DNA from: Acidobacteria bacterium CG_4_9_14_3_um_filter_49_7
GTDB lineage: Bacteria; Acidobacteriota; Holophagae; Thermotomaculales; Thermotomaculaceae
Assembly (NCBI GenBank): GCA_002789615.1
Contig: PFTO01000083.1
Span: 1 to 14,727, forward strand
Reading direction: 5' to 3'
Length of the DNA stretch: 14,727 bases
Shown: positions 13,149 to 14,727 of the stretch, one piece after another
How the letters are laid out: every line of letters starts with the position of its first letter
Position numbering within the stretch: position 1 is the first letter of the stretch
Notes under the pieces: model-generated
The model's input: the letters and a program-made list of their open reading frames with translations, nothing else
Database searches by the model: none
What the model was told of the DNA's origin: nothing
Made by a program: the position numbers and the translations under genes

Positions 13149-14727
13149 ATGTCCGAGGAGAAGAATTTGGAAGAACTGCATAGCAAGAAAGAAGAACAAT
13201 TGGAAGAGTCGGGATCGGTGGAGACAAAGGTCAAGAAACTTCCGGCCTATCTTCGATACTGGGGGTTGAAAAAATATCCCTTCGCTCTTGCACCGGATCC
13301 ATCCATGATTTACATGAGCAAGCAGCATCAGGAATGCCTGGTGCGGTTGAAATTTGCCGTTGTTTCCGGCAAGGGTGGGGCATTGCTCATTTCCGAAAAT
13401 GCGGGAGATGGAAAGACAACACTTCTTAACAAATTCATGCAAACCATAGAAGAGGATGTGGGTACTGATGTTCGAATTGCCTTTCTGGATCATCCTACTC
13501 TGTCGGTGAACGAGATGTTGGGAGAGATTGCCCGCCAGTTTGGGGTCGACGAATTTGATACAGCAGATAAAATCAGTATTCTCAACAATATGAGGGCCAA
13601 ACTGACGGAATTGAACCAGAATGACGTCAAGTGTATTGTAGTCATTGATGAAGGCCAGATGCTCGCGCATAACCCGGAAATGCTGCAGGAGCTTCGAATC
13701 TTGATGAACCTGGTTTACAACGGCTCTTTTCTTCTGAGTTTCATCTTGTCCGGCCAAAAACCTCTGGAACCGGCTATTCGGAACATGCCGGAATTCTGGC
13801 AACGTCTTCCGGTACGGTTTTTTCTGCGAAATCTGGATTTTCCGGACACAAAAAGGCTTATTTCCCACCGGATTCAACTTTCTGGAGGAGACAGCTCAAA
13901 GATTTTCAGTGAGACAGCACTGAAGGGCATTTACAATTTCTCTGAAGGCTGTCCCCGGGTAATTTTGTCTATTTCGGACCTGACGCTGGTAATCGGCCAT
14001 TCGATGTACTCGAAAAAAGTCGACTTTGCCGAGGTATCGGAGGCCTGCGGTGACATGAACAAAGGTGGGGAGAGCTATCATTATTTCAACTACCTGAACG
14101 ATGATCGGCTGGATGCCAGTGAAGCCAGGAAACAGAAATGTCCTTTCTGTGAATCATTGATTGATGATGGACTGATCTATTGTCCAAACTGTAATTTTTT
14201 GATAGACAAACAGATAACTCCCAGCGCTATTCAGTGCATCCACTGTGGGGTTTTGAATAAACCGGGTTCTACCCTGTGCTCTTTCTGTGGAAAGATTTTA
14301 ATGGTAGAATGTCCTTTCTGTGGGGCGCACAACCCTCCTGCTCGCAGGCAGTGCGGTGCGTGCGGGTATGCGTTAACCAAGCAGGTGGGCCCGAATCCGG
14401 CAGATGAGCTGAAGCGGATGCTGAACAGCGGAGAGTTGGCGGGGCACATGAACGTGTCCAAGGTGCGGGACATGTTCGCAAAGGAAGAACCATTATTGTT
14501 GATCGGGATTCAGTCAAAATGGCTCAGGAAGCTTCCCAGTATTCGGGTTTTTCGGAACGAGCGCCAGATCAAGCGGTTCAACGGAGCGGTGATTGTGACG
14601 GATCAGGGTATCAGCATGGTAGGGAACAAGAATTCCCACCATGTGCCTTACTTCCATACTGAACGAGTGGAACGAACAGTGGGGAAGTCTACGATGCTGA
14701 TGATTACGTTGCGAGAAGTACATGAAA
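13149..14727 (+). CDS. ExeA/GspA-like AAA+ ATPase fused to three zinc ribbons and a PH-like domain (3' end outside window)
   Basis: At least 526 residues are encoded, with the frame open to the right edge. Residues ~33-320 resemble ExeA/GspA/MshM-type ATPases (a WGLKKYPFALAPDPSMIYMS start). They include an irregular P-loop SENAGDGKTT around Lys89, a Walker B CIVVIDEGQ (Asp167, Glu168), a sensor-like FILSGQKPLEPAIR, and a C-terminal lid with SEGCPRVILSISD. Three zinc ribbons follow, each CxxC-x10-CxxC: Cys331-348, Cys363-380 and Cys388-405. The last part (~470-526) alternates strands (GAVIVTDQGISMVG, STMLMITL) in a way that resembles bacterial PH-like domains; this is inferred. ExeA-type ATPases help secretin or T4P machines cross peptidoglycan. 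The gene directly follows pilR. An alternative start is TTG 13167, which has GAGGAG 6 nt upstream, whereas ATG 13149 has no Shine-Dalgarno. Confidence 0.82.
   Translation, partial: MSEEKNLEELHSKKEEQLEESGSVETKVKKLPAYLRYWGLKKYPFALAPDPSMIYMSKQHQECLVRLKFAVVSGKGGALLISENAGDGKTTLLNKFMQTIEEDVGTDVRIAFLDHPTLSVNEMLGEIARQFGVDEFDTADKISILNNMRAKLTELNQNDVKCIVVIDEGQMLAHNPEMLQELRILMNLVYNGSFLLSFILSGQKPLEPAIRNMPEFWQRLPVRFFLRNLDFPDTKRLISHRIQLSGGDSSKIFSETALKGIYNFSEGCPRVILSISDLTLVIGHSMYSKKVDFAEVSEACGDMNKGGESYHYFNYLNDDRLDASEARKQKCPFCESLIDDGLIYCPNCNFLIDKQITPSAIQCIHCGVLNKPGSTLCSFCGKILMVECPFCGAHNPPARRQCGACGYALTKQVGPNPADELKRMLNSGELAGHMNVSKVRDMFAKEEPLLLIGIQSKWLRKLPSIRVFRNERQIKRFNGAVIVTDQGISMVGNKNSHHVPYFHTERVERTVGKSTMLMITLREVHE
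14137..14322 (+). repeat. 15-nt direct repeat within the zinc-ribbon region
   Basis: AATGTCCTTTCTGTG occurs at 14137-14151 and again at 14308-14322, 171 nt (57 codons) apart and in frame. Both copies encode the CPFC knuckle of a zinc ribbon, the first and the third. A related CSFC knuckle, also followed by GTGG, lies near 14277-14290. This suggests growth of the region by internal duplication. Confidence 0.6.

Noticed and set aside
12891..13877. Long 328-codon open frame on the minus strand
   Set aside because: It is antisense to the pilR end and the ATPase gene, has no recognisable domain and its composition is what an antisense shadow would give.

Overview
The window is about 14.7 kb of gene-dense, roughly 48-50% G+C DNA from a diderm (Gram-negative type) bacterium. 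The evidence for an outer membrane is a BamD-type lipoprotein, a second putative lipoprotein and a type IV pilus (T4P) motor operon. The order pilB-pilT-pilC-pilS-pilR, together with a PASTA-only protein beside rpe, recalls the former Deltaproteobacteria (Desulfobacterota/Geobacter-like) and related phyla such as Acidobacteriota or Nitrospirota. The sequence alone does not let me choose among them. Nothing indicates a plasmid, phage, insertion sequence, CRISPR array, rRNA or tRNA, and I found no convincing intrinsic terminator.

Region 1 (1-1608, + strand) is a tightly overlapping run: the 3' end of miaA, then hfq, a Crp/Fnr-family regulator and a single-domain PilZ protein. Every junction overlaps by 1 to 8 nt, so they are probably one translationally coupled operon of post-transcriptional and second-messenger regulators.

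Region 2 (1615-2286) holds one minus-strand gene for a small putative lipoprotein, tail-to-tail with pilZ. It has its own good sigma70-type promoter in a 180-nt divergent intergenic region.

Region 3 (2287-5774, + strand) is a housekeeping run: a membrane-anchored triple-PASTA protein, ribulose-phosphate 3-epimerase (rpe, TTG start), a BamD-like lipoprotein, and an acyl-CoA dehydrogenase with the active-site residues of glutaryl-CoA dehydrogenase.

Region 4 (5924-13103, + strand) encodes the T4P motor and its regulators: PilB (extension ATPase with a two-motif MshEN c-di-GMP domain), PilT (retraction ATPase), PilC (inner-membrane platform), PilS (six-TM histidine kinase) and PilR (NtrC-family sigma54 activator). 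No pilin gene lies in the window.

Region 5 (13149 to the right edge) is the most unusual gene. It encodes an ExeA/GspA-like AAA+ ATPase with a divergent P-loop, followed by three zinc ribbons of identical spacing and the start of a beta-rich, PH-like domain that is cut by the window edge. It sits where pilA is often found after pilR, so it is the best candidate for an undescribed component linked to pilus function.
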